Positions 14,081 to 26,450 of a stretch of 64,000 bases of DNA are shown here, one piece after another. Every line of letters starts with the position of its first letter. Position 1 is the first letter of the stretch. Both the position numbers and the translations under genes were made by a program. The notes under the pieces were generated by a model, which worked only from the letters and a program-made list of their open reading frames with translations, did no database searches and was not told where the DNA came from. The DNA comes from Parasponia andersonii (taxonomy: Eukaryota; Streptophyta; Magnoliopsida; Rosales; Cannabaceae), in the NCBI GenBank assembly GCA_002914805.1, contig JXTB01000603.1, positions 159,067 to 223,066 on the forward strand, written 5' to 3'.

Positions 14081-17000
14081 TATCACGATCGAAAATCTAA
14101 GGCCGTAACTTTTAGTAATTTGAAGTTGAAATAGTGATAAACAGTTATTTTTACAAAATTTTAAAAAATTGCGTACTTGAGGTTTAAAAATTTTACTCCT
14201 CATAAATAAGTAAAATTTAAATTAAGAAAGTCTCACATTAACATAGATTTTTAAGAAAATACTTTGCTTATAGTTTAGAGGAATTCAAAATAATTTATTT
14301 AGAAACTTTTCATTAATTTTAATTTTTCAAGGTGACCCATCATTTAATGTTTGGAGGAAAAATCTAATTAATTAATTTAAAAACATTTTTAAATTTATAA
14401 CATTAAAAAAATATATGAGTCAAATTAAACCTTAGGTTTAATGTCTAAATAATCTACATAAAATGATTTGTGTTTCTAACTACTCAATTTAATAGTAAAA
14501 ATGATTCTCATATATTTACTTAGTAAATATACTACTATTAGCTAAATGAATTTGACTTAGAAAAGAAAATATGACACAAAATATGAACCAACCAATGAAG
14601 AGGATTTGAAATTGTAAGCACATGCCAAACATGCTTGCCAAGCCACTTGAAAGGGAAAGAAGTAGGGGGTGAGCACGTGAATGCTCAATAAAAACTCAAT
14701 TATCTTTTTGAGTGGATGTAATTTTTATCAAACCTGCATGGTTGATACATTTTCGAAAATCCAAGTTTATAAAACAATTGGTATCCAAAATAATCATATA
14801 TTCAAAACCAAAATCAGAAATCGTAAGATTGCATATATCATAAATCAACTCATCCTATGAGCTCACACTCTTTCATCACGAACTAGAGTAGCTCCTACTA
14901 CGTGTACTAAGTACGCTTTACCTAATATCTATCCCGAAGAACTAGAGAGACGCCCATGTATCTAAACCTATCGAATTAGAGGGGCAACTGAATGCTTACA
15001 CCTACCGAGTGGGAGTAATCAGAAAAACTTCACACGAGTTTACTAGCTCTCACCAAAGATGGCTATACTACTCCGCTTATTACAACACCGCAATACTTAA
15101 GATATATCTCATGTGTGATCTTATGTTATGTACAACATATAACAAGATATGTGTAATAACTAAGCAGAACATAACCAAACACTGTTTTAAAACTCTACTT
15201 AATATTATTCTGAAATTTACTGTACCTTGGGTAGAAAATCCACTAAATCTGTAAAAACTTAGATTTTGGGAGGGTAATTTGGATATTTTTCCAATTTTTT
15301 GGATATAATTTTGGAGGGATTAATTTGTAAAAGTTTTGTACAGAAGGACTAAATTGTAATTTTTGAGAACGGGATTGATAGAGATTTGGGAACCGGGTAC
15401 TATAGTTCAATTTTTGAAAAATTGCATAGTCCCATATATTCCCACTCACGTGGGTCCTTTTTCTCTCTCTCTTTTCCCCCGACCTCTCTCTCTCTCTCTC
15501 TCTTGCCCTCTGCTCGCTCTCGGCCGGCCACTGAAGGAAGTGCCGCCACTACTTCTCGCCGTCGCCTAGCCGCGGGAATCACCAGCAGACCTCGCCAGCA
15601 CTGCGCTGAGCTCGCCGCCGACCTCCAGGAGCCGCCGGAGAAGACCACCGGAGCTGGAGAAGACAAAGTGGGCATTTCGGATTTTTGGCCGCCGACGACG
15701 ATTCTGACCTCTGTTCGACCTCAAACTGGGCTCGTTGGATTCGTCTCGTCGCAAAGATTGTCAAGGTATATATATCTTAACCTTATAATGTCCGAATCAA
15801 AAGTTTCTATTTTTGGAATGTTTTGAGCTTGAGTTGACTTTTTTATACGGCCGTTGGATTGTGTTTTTATTGTCATTTTTGGATTGTACTCGGAAAATAG
15901 GGAATTTTAATATATATATATATATATTGCCTATATTTGGTGACCGGCACAGAAATTGAAATCAGACGGTTGAGATTTGTCTCGATTTATGTACCACTAG
16001 CCCGATGTGGGCTCGGACCCGAATTGGACAAGTTATATGTCTAACCTAGCTATTTTGGGTGCTAAGAATTCAGTGAAGAAGTTAGTTTGTGGAATTGAAG
16101 CTCCGTTGAGAAGTTGGTTTTTCGCAAGAGGACGATCGAGGGCTTGGAATTAGTTCTCAACCCTCCGGGTGATCGTCAACGATACCTTGAGAATTCAATA
16201 GCATAGTATCACTATTCGAGCAAGGAAGGGACTCAATTACCCCTGTTTTATATCGTTTTCGAATAAGTCTACAACATATGAGAATAAATGTGATTTTTGG
16301 TTTTCTTGAACATCTGTGATGAGAATTGATTGTGTAATGTATACATATTGTATTGCTCTGGGAATTTTCTGAGTACAAGTTATTTTGGGTATATTAAAAA
16401 TAAGGCCGTTATGCTGCCCGTTTTCCTATAAAACTTAGTATACTGATTTTATTAAAAAATCCGAGCATGATTATTTTCACACTTTAGCTCTGTATTGCAC
16501 GTGTCATAGGATCATATATGAGCACCGTATTAGCATCGTGGGTTTACAGTGAGGCGCTACGTACCCCACCGTTGGTGTAGAGTCCGTAAACCTGCGCGGG
16601 GTTTTGTTACTTCTGATTACCTCCCCATTTGGTAGGCGTAGGCAATTCGGTTGCCCCTCTAGATTTGGTAGGCGACACACAGGTGTCCCCTCCGAGTATG
16701 GGCTTAGGTGTCAGGTAAGCTGTTAAGTATACTCAGTGCCATCATCCTGAGATTCCACATATGAGAGGGTGAGAGCTCATGGGTATAGGTTGATTTGTGT
16801 CATGTGCATATGAATTGAATAGTTTTGATTATATTGCTTCATATATACATATATATATATGTGGAATTCTGGTTTGAATTATATATAAATGTATGTTTTG
16901 GACTAAACCAACTTGCAGGAATTCTCTATCACTAAAATATTTTCGACCGGGTGATTGTTTTTCCTACTGGGCATGTTATGCTCACCCCCTACCTTCTTCC

Positions 17001-18402
17001 TCAGGTGGTGTCCAGTGCGATCTTGGTGATCAAGAGGAGCAAGAGGTTATCTTAACTGTAGTTCGTTTCTTGGTAATACTAGAAGCTTGTTGTCATGGTA
17101 TTTGGATTGTTTGGATTTTGTGTTAGTATTGAATAAAGATTACTACTTTCTATTTTGTCTGAGAACTTATGTATGTCATTCTGGGATTTGAGTTTCGTTG
17201 TGGTTGATGATGATGCTTGGATTTATATTTGATTTCGCCTTTTTAAATAATTATTCGATATATGTTTAATGGTGTATAAGAACTGTGGGAGTGGTTCACG
17301 GGATGAAATTCTAATTATTTTATTTAAATGGACCATTTATGAAACTAGAACTTTGAAACTTTTCAAATAAATCAATGAATTTTTCATCTTTGTGAAATTC
17401 CCTTTCTACCACTGGTCCGGGTTTGAGGTTGTGACAACGGTACTGCGGAGGATGTTTGGCGTCGTTTGGGTGTTATTTGGAAGGTCGGGTGTCATTTTCG
17501 CATATTTGATCGATAGGTTTGAAAACTCGATTTTTAATCAAAGCCTTAAATTGTGAAACCGACTTTACTATTGAATTCAGAGTACCCAAAAATACTAGAT
17601 TAGACCAATAATTTGACTAATTCGAGCTCAGGCCAAACTCGGATCCACGACATGCAAAACGAGACAAAATTGGTGCTGTCTGATTTCGTCTTTTATGCCA
17701 ATCACTAAATATAGTCAATATATATATATATAAATCAAAACTTTTGTTTTCACGAGTAGATCACAAATATAAGGTTTATTTTATGATCTAAAGGTCAGAT
17801 TGATAAATTTAAATACAAAACTAAAATAGCTCAAAATTGGCAAAAATGGCAAAATTCAATTCGGGAATATTGAGTCAAGATATATATATACCACCTAGAA
17901 GATCGTGATGAGACTAACTGAATGGGACTAGTTTCACGGCGAATGGATGCCAGAATCGACATTAATGCCAAAAAAGGTCCCTGGCTTCTCTTCCTTTTTG
18001 TCGGCGTTAAGAGGATCGGACGGCTCTGCAACCTCTGGCGGAGCTTTGTCTCGATGGTCCAGTGAGGACCCAAGTGGTAGCGCGGCTCAAATTGGCCAGG
18101 AAGACCCTCATTAAAGCAACGCGGAAAAATCAATGTTTTTGGCCGTGAACGAGAGAGAAAGTCGAGAGAGAAGAGAGAGAGTTTGAGCTGAAAGTTCAGC
18201 TTGGCCACATGTCAGGCTCAAATGGGCAAAAATTCTTAGCTATTAAATCCCTCACTTAAGAATTTTCTTATTTTAGTCCACAATATTACACTTTAGTCTG
18301 GATTTTCAAAAATCACTTCACTTTAATCCAAATTTGAAATTTTTTTCTTTTTTTTTTTAATTAATACACCAAGATGCCCTTACTAAAAGAAGGGATTTTA
18401 CA
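14081..18402 (-). repeat. 5' LTR (copy B) of the LARD-like element, split by a nested LTR
   Basis: The two outer pieces, 14081-15249 and 17437-18402, together match LTR A. The sense start is TGTAAAATCCC at 18402 and the sense end is GATCGTGATA at 14081. Compared with LTR A (9000-9223), about 220 bp is absent exactly where the nested LTR sits. Confidence 0.75.
15250..17436 (+). mobile_element. Nested solo LTR, same family, opposite orientation
   Basis: It runs from TGTAAAAACTTAG to GGTTGTGACA, 2187 bp, with TG...CA ends. The same family is found at 54686-55667 in the other orientation: both termini and the TGAGCA-rich / GGTGATCAAGAGG segments match. The flanks are AAATC on the left and ACGGT on the right, so there is no target duplication. 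A GC-rich, CT-microsatellite-containing patch at 15460-15700 stands out from the AT-rich surroundings and probably belongs to the LTR's promoter/leader region. Confidence 0.7.
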
Positions 18403-20193
18403 GTTTTGACATCCAAAAAAAAAAAAAGATTGACCGTTGTGATATTAGTTATTGTTAATTAATTTGAATTTTTCTTTAGATTTGGTAAAACAAAAGGGAC
18501 CAACCTTTTACTTTTAAAACCAAATTAAGGGACCAGCGTCTTCACCGAAATGGATACCTGATGTTGATTATTACCATATCCTCTTAAGGCAAAACGCGCA
18601 ATCCTCGTCTATATTTGATTTGAATCAACGAGGCTGCTCGCTTGTATCCTTTGCGAGCACGACGAACATGGCGAACATGCGATTTTTCTGTGGCTTTTTA
18701 TTCCCTATGGATACCTTGATTTCAAAGTAGTTAAGATATTGTGATAGAAGAACAAAAGGCACAAGTATAAAACCTATGAAGGAAAGAACGAGGAAGATGA
18801 TGCACAATTAGTATTAAAGCCCCATGAGAGGAAGAGACGATTCGTTGGATGAGGAGCTCGATGCCTAGAATTAGAACCACGTACGTCTAGAGTTGTATGA
18901 GAAAGCGGCCGTCTCTATTTCTATTTGGAGCCTTGATAGTGATTTTGTTTAGTCGTTTTATTTAATATTTCGTCTAAAATTAACTAGTTTTATGTAAGTA
19001 ATGAAACCACACGACACAATATATATTATTTTAGGGATAACATAAAAAGAAATATCTAGGCATTTTCATGAATATAAAATAAAATAAAATCTTCCTATTT
19101 ATATTTTCAATCAAATTAACACATACGTCAAAATTACAATTTAAAATTATTGAAGAAACATATTTATTTTTTAAAAATTATAGATTGAAATCCACACAAA
19201 TAGCTAAAAAGTGCAACAAAGTAACATCACATCTCAAGAATCTAACTGTTAACACCTGGTTTTTTAACAACTACTTTAAATCTAGTTTTGAATCCGATGA
19301 GATTTAATAAGTAAACTTAAATAGAAGGTTTCATTTAAGTTTAGTAGAAAAGTGTGGAATTATTTTATATTATTTTTTACAAAAAAGCTAAAGGAGGTTT
19401 TTTTTTTTTAATCCTATTTTTAAAAGTTCTTTTTAAAAAATTAAAATAAATTACGAATATATTTCTTATACTGCATCTTTATTTTTCATGAACCTTATTG
19501 GTCCTCTCTCTTTTTAAACCAAAATAAAGATTGGTTATGAAATGGTAAAATTCAAAAATTTAAGATAATACCCGTAACAGTGAGAGAGAGACCCTTATAC
19601 GGGGTTTCATTTCATATGTCTCTCCATTTTGATAGAGTACACGGGGAAACTTTTCCATTCCCAGCTAGTAGCTAGGTACATTTTCACGTTTAACCTTCGA
19701 TTTTTCGTTCTTTGATAGACATATCATAATCTTTTCTTTGAGAAATATTAATTAAGTCTTATAATAATTGTCAGTATATATGTTTATACACTTGATTTCT
19801 ATATTATACCTCTCCGATTGATCACTATCGACACAGCTACACCTACACAATCATTGTTGTTTTAATTTGTTTCGTACGCGTCTTTGTTGAATACCTTACT
19901 GTGCTAAACAAAAATCAAATGCTTAAAGTCTATTGTGTAACATAATATATTCTTGTTTTTTTCTTAATGTTATTATAGCTTCGATCTAAATTAATTTATG
20001 TTGTTCTCTTGTTCGGTGTTGTTTTGATCTCTTCTTTTTATGCTTGTCTCTTTGTTCATCTCACTTTGAAAGTTTCACTACAATTAATGTTCCTACTCTA
20101 ATTAACAACATTCTAAGTGCCTCTTCCTTATAATAATCCAATTTGAACAATGCATTTCTTGCTATCTCCGGCTCATCCTACATAATAAAAACT
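18403..20193. other. Intergenic region before the second SKS gene
   Basis: AT-rich sequence between the retrotransposon block and the distal SKS promoter. I see short open frames only and no convincing exon or RNA gene. The GC-richer patch at 18540-18930 could be old gene or repeat debris, but I do not recognise it. Confidence 0.45.
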
Positions 20194-20202
20194 TATATAT
20201 AG
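20194..20202 (+). promoter_or_regulatory. TATA box of the second SKS gene
   Basis: TATATATAG lies 40 bp upstream of the ATG at 20242, giving a predicted leader of only about 15-20 nt. Its form is like that of the proximal copy. Confidence 0.55.
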
Positions 20203-20241
20203 AGCACACAAATTTCGTATTACAGGGACAACACAAGCAAT

Positions 20242-23200
20242 ATGGCATCACCCGCCGGTGGTCGCCAGCGGTTTTTCCTCTGTGTGATTTTTCACGCAAT
20301 CTTGGCCTTCTATGTAGCCGAAGGCGAAAATTTATTTTTTGAGTGGCATGTTGCGATTGACAATACTATTAAACCTGTTTCCGTCGATCAACCGGTAAGA
20401 ATTGCGTCAGTTTAAATTTTGAAGATGCCACTAAATTAATTTGAAAGGTTTGATGTCATTTTGTAATAGCTTAATTTTTGTTTTTTTTTTTTTAAATTAT
20501 TTCTCAATGGTCTTTTTTTATGCTGTTATTAAACAGGTTATAACCATTAATGGGATGTTCCCTGGGCCCCTTATCAATGCCTCCACCAACGATGAAATTC
20601 ATGTCAATGTGTTCAATGATATAGCTGATGAGCCTCTTCTCATGACATGGTAGATTTCTATAATTGAGAGTACCTTACTAAGTTTGAATATTTATATCTA
20701 TATGAAGAATTACTTTGGTTGGAAATCAAAATTGGTCAAGATATGGTAACGAAATATTCTTTCTACACCTATAATAGTATACTAATTTCGGCCAAAATAT
20801 TATATACGGGGCTTTCTTCTTTTCTCATGATGGCAATTTGTTATAAATTGACACTGTACAACGTATAAATATCCTCAAATATACTGATCTTATTATTTAG
20901 ACCAGAATACAAGTAAATAAGGGAATGCTTTGAGACTAATAATTAAGGGGGTTCATTTGTTGGCATAGGAACGGCATACAACAAAGACTGAACTCTTGGC
21001 AAGATGGAGTTTCAGGTACAAATTGCCCCATACAACCCGGCAAGAACTGGACTTATACATTCCAATTGAAAGATCAGATTGGTGGCTTCTTCTACTTCCC
21101 TTCCATTAATTTCCAAAAAGCTGGGGGAGGTTTTGGCCCGATTCGTGTTAACAATCGCGAGGTCATCAGCGTTCCATTCCCCAAACCTGATGCTGAATTC
21201 GATCTTCTCATTGGTGATTGGTACCAAAGAAGTTACAAGGTATAAATTCTCGTCCATTCAGTGTCATATAGTACTTAATTATTCCATCCATGTCACAAAC
21301 TAGTATATACTTTAGGCTTATTTGGTAACACTTTTATGTTATATAATTTGTTTTAAAACGTGAAAAGAATGAGAAAATTTTCTTTAAAAAAAATATTTGG
21401 AGAAAAACTTCATAATTCATTATAGAAAACTCTAAATTGAAGTGTTACCCATAACGCTTTATATGTTTATATAAATGTACGTGCTTTTGAGTATATCATT
21501 ATTATTATTATTATTTCAATTCTTTTTTATCTTTTATCAAAGAATAGATTTGTAACGCAGGATGTCAGGTCTAGCTTGAACTCCATAATTACGGCGTATG
21601 TAACTTACCCTGATAGAATTTTGATGAATGGCAAAGGGCCATATATGGATCCACATACTAAGGTCCACGCGTCATTTACTGTAACAAAAGGTAAAAAAAA
21701 AAAATTAAAAAAAAAAAAAAAAAACTTCAATCAATTCAACAAAATATTATCTGCAGTGACAGCATTGTTGTCTCTCTACGAGGAATAGCAACCGTGAAAC
21801 ACTCTTTTATACCATTTTGTCTTACTACAAACTCTAAGGACGACGATTTATTATTCTTATATTTTAATAAATTCACGTATCAGACAATAAAATAAATTAG
21901 TCTTTTGTTACAATGAACCTTGTATATTAATCTTTTGCTAAAGTAATTATGCGCTTTTATTTAGGGAAAACTTACAGGATCAGGATATCCAATGTGGGCA
22001 CCACTTGGAGTTTCAATTTCAGGATTCAAAACCATCGAATGGAGTTGGTTGAAACAGAAGGATCATACACCAATCAGATGATGGTGGATTCCCTCGATGT
22101 CCACGTTGGACAGTCTTACTCCGTTCTCGTCACAGCTGATCAAGATGCTGCAGATTACTACATTGTTGCATCCCCTACAATGTATGATAACGGCTCATAT
22201 GTGAGCAGATATGGCATTGGTGTCCTACATTATGATAACTCAACCACACCTGCTACTGGGCCTCTTCCAAGTGGCCCTGATCCGTTCGATGCAGAATTTT
22301 CCATCAATCAAGCTAGATCAATCAGGTTAGTCCCTCCTAAGTCCATTCAACATATTTTGTTGTACGATATGGGGAAAAAAAAAAAAAAAAGCAGTATAGT
22401 ACACTAATTATGTGACAAATTTTGAATCGTTAGATTTTCTTTAAATTTTATGGGATGTACTTTGTTGAGTATGGTTGACAGTGATTATTTATAGACAAAA
22501 TCCGATTTTTCCAAATGCATACTACTGGTAAATGTTCCAGGTTTGAAAATTTTAGTATTTGTACTTTTAAATTTTCAAAGCGAAAATGTTATCTAGCATG
22601 ATATATTCAGCTAGCCAGGTTTGTCCTTTGTTCTATGAGCAAGTGTTGCTTCCATTAGATTTTGACAGTTTAATTGCTATAAAACTCAAGTAATGCTAAT
22701 GACAAATGCTTAAGAAAACGAAAATGCATAATGTAGTATTATATTTCTAGTTAATTAGTATTTAATGTCTTTTTTTTTGTTCGTTATCACTCATTAACTG
22801 TTGTATATATAAATTCAATGTCATTCAAGTTGTGAATCTAGACAGAATTGTCATGATATTCAGTACAATAAAATTTGACCTATCATCATGTGCTTTCAAT
22901 TTGGTTTTAAATCATAGTTGAATTGTAATGAATCTCTCATCTACTCATCTATTGTTCCTTATATACATATACATATATTGTGTTTTTCCCCCCCTTAAAG
23001 GTGGAATATGAGTGCTGGAGCAGCCAGGCCTAATCCACAAGGAACTTTCAACGTAACAAACGTGACAATATCACAAACTTTCATTCTTGGATCTTCATCA
23101 GCTGATATTGGTGTTGTTACTCATTACACCGTCAACAATATTGCATACCTGACCCCAGAAACCCCCTTGAAATTGGCCGATCACTTGGCCAACACGTCCG

Positions 23201-24174
23201 GAGTATTCGAACTCGACAAATTCTCTACTAATTCGACGAATTCTAACTTGGAACTAGGCACATTTGTCGCATCCGGGATTCACAAAGGTTGGATAGAACT
23301 TGTGTTCCAGAGCCGGTTTGATGACATGGATTCTTGGCATCTGGATGGCTTTAGCTTTTATGTTGTTGGGTAAGCATACCTTATAAAAGCCTTTGATCAG
23401 TTACATCAATTTGGTCTCAAATTTTCTAAGTTGGATATTGAAATGTACTTTGGTTGTTCAGTTTTGGTTTCGGGGATTGGACATCAGAACTCCGAATGAC
23501 GTATAACCTCTACGATCCGGTTGTCCGGTCCACGGTGCAAGTGTACCCTGGGAGTTGGACTGCAGTTTATGCATACCTGGACAATCCTGGGATATGGAAT
23601 TTGAGATCACAAAACTTGAAAAATTGGTATTTGGGACAAGAGCTTTATGTGAGAGTTTATGATGCTGATCCTAGCCCTGCCAAGGAAAGGCCAGCCCCAG
23701 AAAATCTACTCCTATGTGGTTAGTACTGTCACATATATGTCTACCAATTTTTCTCATCCTTTTAAAGTTTTTTTTTCGGTCTTTATAGTCTTTCTTTTTT
23801 TTTTTCCCCCTTTTTGTCTATGTATGCATACAACCCTTCGAATTACATGATTTTGTAACATTTTTAGTTTATGGTATTTCTTTTCTCTTGATGTTGTTTT
23901 TACAGGGAAGTTTGGACCCCAAGCTCCAGCTCCACCTCCAGCATATTCTGGGCCACCATCTAGTGCATCAACTTTACGGAGTGCATGGTAATTTGATTTG
24001 ATAAAGTAGCTCTAATTATTTTATTGATTTTGAATATTTCTCTTTGAAGTTCTTTTTCAACTCGATGTTTAAGTTGCTAATCTGTTTAGTTTAATTTTTT
24101 TTAATCTCTTTTGTGTTTGCAGGTACCACATTGTGATCGTGTCTATTTCTGTGATTTTTTGTCTTTGTCAATAG
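20242..24174 (+). CDS. SKU5-similar monocopper oxidase-like protein (SKS), distal tandem copy with GPI-type tail
   Basis: Nine exons join in frame: 20242-20394, 20537-20649, 20969-21239, 21561-21690, 21965-22325, 23001-23369, 23462-23718, 23906-23987, 24123-24174. They total 1788 nt, 595 residues. Exons 3-7 have exactly the same lengths (271, 130, 361, 369, 257 nt) as in the gene at 1.0 kb, so the two are a tandem duplication. The product has a signal peptide (residues 1 to about 26) and three cupredoxin domains with motifs NGMFPGPLINASTND, NSWQDGVSGTNC, FRIQNHRMELVETEGSYT, VHVGQSYSVLVTADQDAA and AGAARPNPQGTF. The last two exons encode a Pro/Ala/Ser linker, then a hydrophobic C-terminus (HIVIVSISVIFCLCQ) that looks like a GPI-attachment signal, as in SKU5. 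Expected place: outer face of the plasma membrane and cell wall. Catalytic activity is doubtful, since SKS proteins usually lack the full copper set. Confidence 0.95.
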
Positions 24175-24562
24175 GTTAAAAATGTTATTCTGCTATTTTA
24201 AAGTCGACTAGAAAGCAACTTTTTCCTTCTTTTTTTTTTTTAAAAAAAAAAAAAAGGAAAATTGTGTCTCTTGTTTTATTCATATTTTAGGAAATCAATG
24301 AACAGGGTCTAAAGACAAAGCCACTCTTCTTTGTTTCACTCCAGAAATAACATTGCAGATTAGAGTGTGAGAGGGCTGTATAGTAACAACATAATGAAAA
24401 TGCCAAAATGGTATTCACATTTTTCTTAATCTATATAAAAGTGAAACAAATCTACCTTAGCATTTGAATTTTAAGTCTTATGTACAAATATATAATCTCA
24501 CACCACCATCATCTCTGAGATCTTAGAGACACATAAAAGATTGCTTAGATGCATGACATTAC

Positions 24563-25273
24563 TCAATGGCGGCTTGGGTCCACACCCACCGTTTTAAGTG
24601 TCTCTGCATTTCTAGATCTGCAATTACGGGAAAAAAAAAAAAAGGCTAATATTTAGTATTGTGTAAAATTTTGGATACAATCATCAATACTATTTAATAC
24701 AAGCTACATTATCACAAAACTATGAAATTTTTTTTATTGGTATGAATGTCACATACTCTCTAAATTCATAGTTTTCTCTACATATAGTCACTTAACTATT
24801 GGTTGATGTACCCTAATAACTGAATCAGAAATTGTTATGTTAAATTACGTCACTTTTTATAATAACATGCGAGTCCGAAAATTAACATGTGAATATGTAA
24901 TTAATTAAAACTAGTTGTGATTGCTAACATACCGAGTAAAGGGGTTGGGTCGAACGGGGTCAGAGAGGGTGGGATCAGCATCCTGTATGTGAGCCACCTT
25001 CCTGAGAAAGGACTTGTTCACAAAGTTGTCAGCAGAGCTAATAACAGCATCAGGATCATCCACTTCCGGCATTGTCTCTCTCTTCTTCTTGTTTATGTTG
25101 ACGGCTGGCGAATGTAGGAGTTGCTGCTTCGCGGTGTGCGTCGCTATTGTCACCGCAGCCACCACCATTCCCATCACCATATAGATAGGTGCAAACTCTC
25201 CCTTCATAGCTAGACCCCTGCCAATAAACACGAGATGATTTGGCTTTTATGGTCTCTGCATTTATGAATATAC

Positions 25274-25313
<40 letters not shown>

Positions 25314-26010
25314 ATACCACGACGAAATTTCACTAATAAAAATGAAGAACTAATAGATTTACAAAAATTATTTTACTTTCTAACATGATCAATACCAACT
25401 TACATCCTAAAGTCTCACAAAGCACTACATAAACAAACTAGTACGCTTATGGGCAATGAGAAACTTGTGCTCCAAGTTAGTGTGAGACGTGGTCTTATAA
25501 AGAACGGAGCAACTTGGCTTTTTGTATTGGTTTGAACGTGGCACGGTTGTGAGCCACTCAATTAAGTCCTAATGATTTGGATTAATAAAAGCTTTTTATC
25601 AATAGAAGAAATGGGCAGAGATTGAATCATACACATATAAAATGAAAGACTATCTCTTTAGAAAAAAATGTACACACGAAAGATGAAATGCTTAGTAACC
25701 TGAATTTAGACTCAGCGGAATGAGCAGCAGCATCCACGGTAGGTGTAAAAGCCTTCATTTTGGCAGCGGTTGAAGTTGCAAATGATCGGTTTGATCGCAT
25801 CCGGGTAAGCACTGATCTCCAGTACTTCTGCATACACCCCAAAAATTTCCATAACACCAAATGCAACATTATATGTCTATATACATATTCATATGTTTAC
25901 ACATAACGTGACACAGGAAACAATCAAATTAGAGAAATAATATGATCCCGTTTGCAGAGAACATATTTGCAATTTATTTTTTAGGTACTTACAGTTGCCC
26001 TCAAAGCCAT
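24563..26010 (-). CDS. Small single-span protein, probably mitochondrial (plant 'MLRQ subunit'-annotated family)
   Basis: Four exons on the minus strand (26010-25993, 25827-25700, 25217-24933, 24617-24563) total 486 nt and give 161 residues. The frame closes exactly, and the third exon ends at a strong donor (GTATGT). Residues 1 to about 35 are Arg/Ser/Thr-rich and nearly free of acidic residues, like a mitochondrial presequence. One membrane span lies at about 59-76 (IYMVMGMVVAAVTIATHT). It is followed by a charged C-terminal part with PEVDDPD and SFLRKVAHIQDAD. Plant genomes carry such proteins annotated as 'NADH-ubiquinone reductase complex 1 MLRQ subunit'. I recall the family only loosely, so the gene is well supported but the function is not. 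The gene is a close convergent neighbour of the distal SKS gene (389 bp between the two stops). Confidence 0.85.
25271..25316. repeat. Compound (TA)n(TG)n microsatellite
   Basis: A run of TA dinucleotides passes directly into TG dinucleotides, within intron 2 of the small mitochondrial-type gene. Confidence 0.9.
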
Positions 26011-26149
26011 TGCGTCAGATATTCAAAGTAAAAGAGTATATTTGGATATGATGAAGTTTTGGGTATTGTTTATATAGGGGATTAGGCAGAGAAATGACAC
26101 TTATTTTGGTAGGATATCAAAATAAGGTAACTGTAAAATTATAGAGTTT

Positions 26150-26362
26150 ATCGGTAGATCACTTGGTGATAAAGGCAACCGTTTGTGGAGACCACCTTTT
26201 ATTCCTCAAAGTTGGTTGCAGAGTTTGAATCCTTGTATATCGTTCGGCCACAACTTTGTTTTCTGATATGCGCTATCGTATCAGGTGTTTACCTGTCCAA
26301 TAATCCTTACTTTTAGGGAGTTGATGTCTCCCCACAACTGAAGGGGGAAAAAAAAAAGAAAA
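26150..26362 (+). mobile_element. Possible tRNA-derived SINE
   Basis: An A-box-like TAGATCACTTGGTGATAAAGG and a B-box-like GAGTTTGAATCC lie about 60 bp apart, the spacing of tRNA-derived plant SINEs. The segment ends in an A-rich run near 26345. Clear target duplications were not found, so this is a weak call. Confidence 0.35.
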
Positions 26363-26450
26363 GAAAAAACCTTTTATTTTATCTAAAAAAAAAGTAAAGA
26401 AAAAACCTTTTATTTTATCTAAAAAAAAAAGTAAAGAAAAAACCTTTTTT
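26350..26450. repeat. ~43-bp A-rich tandem repeat, about 2.5 copies
   Basis: The unit GTAAAGAAAAAACCTTTTAT followed by TTTATCT and a run of A is repeated almost exactly, with a third partial copy. It lies at the A-rich end of the SINE-like segment. Confidence 0.7.

Larger units (their letters stand above)
7857..18402 (-). mobile_element. Large non-autonomous LTR retrotransposon (LARD-like), minus strand
   Basis: Read on the minus strand the element has a 5' LTR (18402 down to 14081, interrupted by a nested LTR), a primer-binding site, a non-coding interior, a polypurine tract and a 3' LTR (10194 down to 7857). The two LTRs are clearly homologous but diverged, so the insertion is not recent. 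The interior (about 3.9 kb) has no open frame longer than about 70 codons, and no gag, protease, reverse transcriptase or integrase motif was seen on either strand. That fits a large retrotransposon derivative moved by another element's proteins. No matching 5-bp target duplication is visible, as the left LTR end has been lost. Confidence 0.75.

Noticed and set aside
15386..15826. 146-codon + strand frame in a GC-rich patch
   Set aside because: It lies wholly inside a solo LTR, has opposing open frames of similar size, and shows no recognisable domain. Most likely LTR leader sequence.
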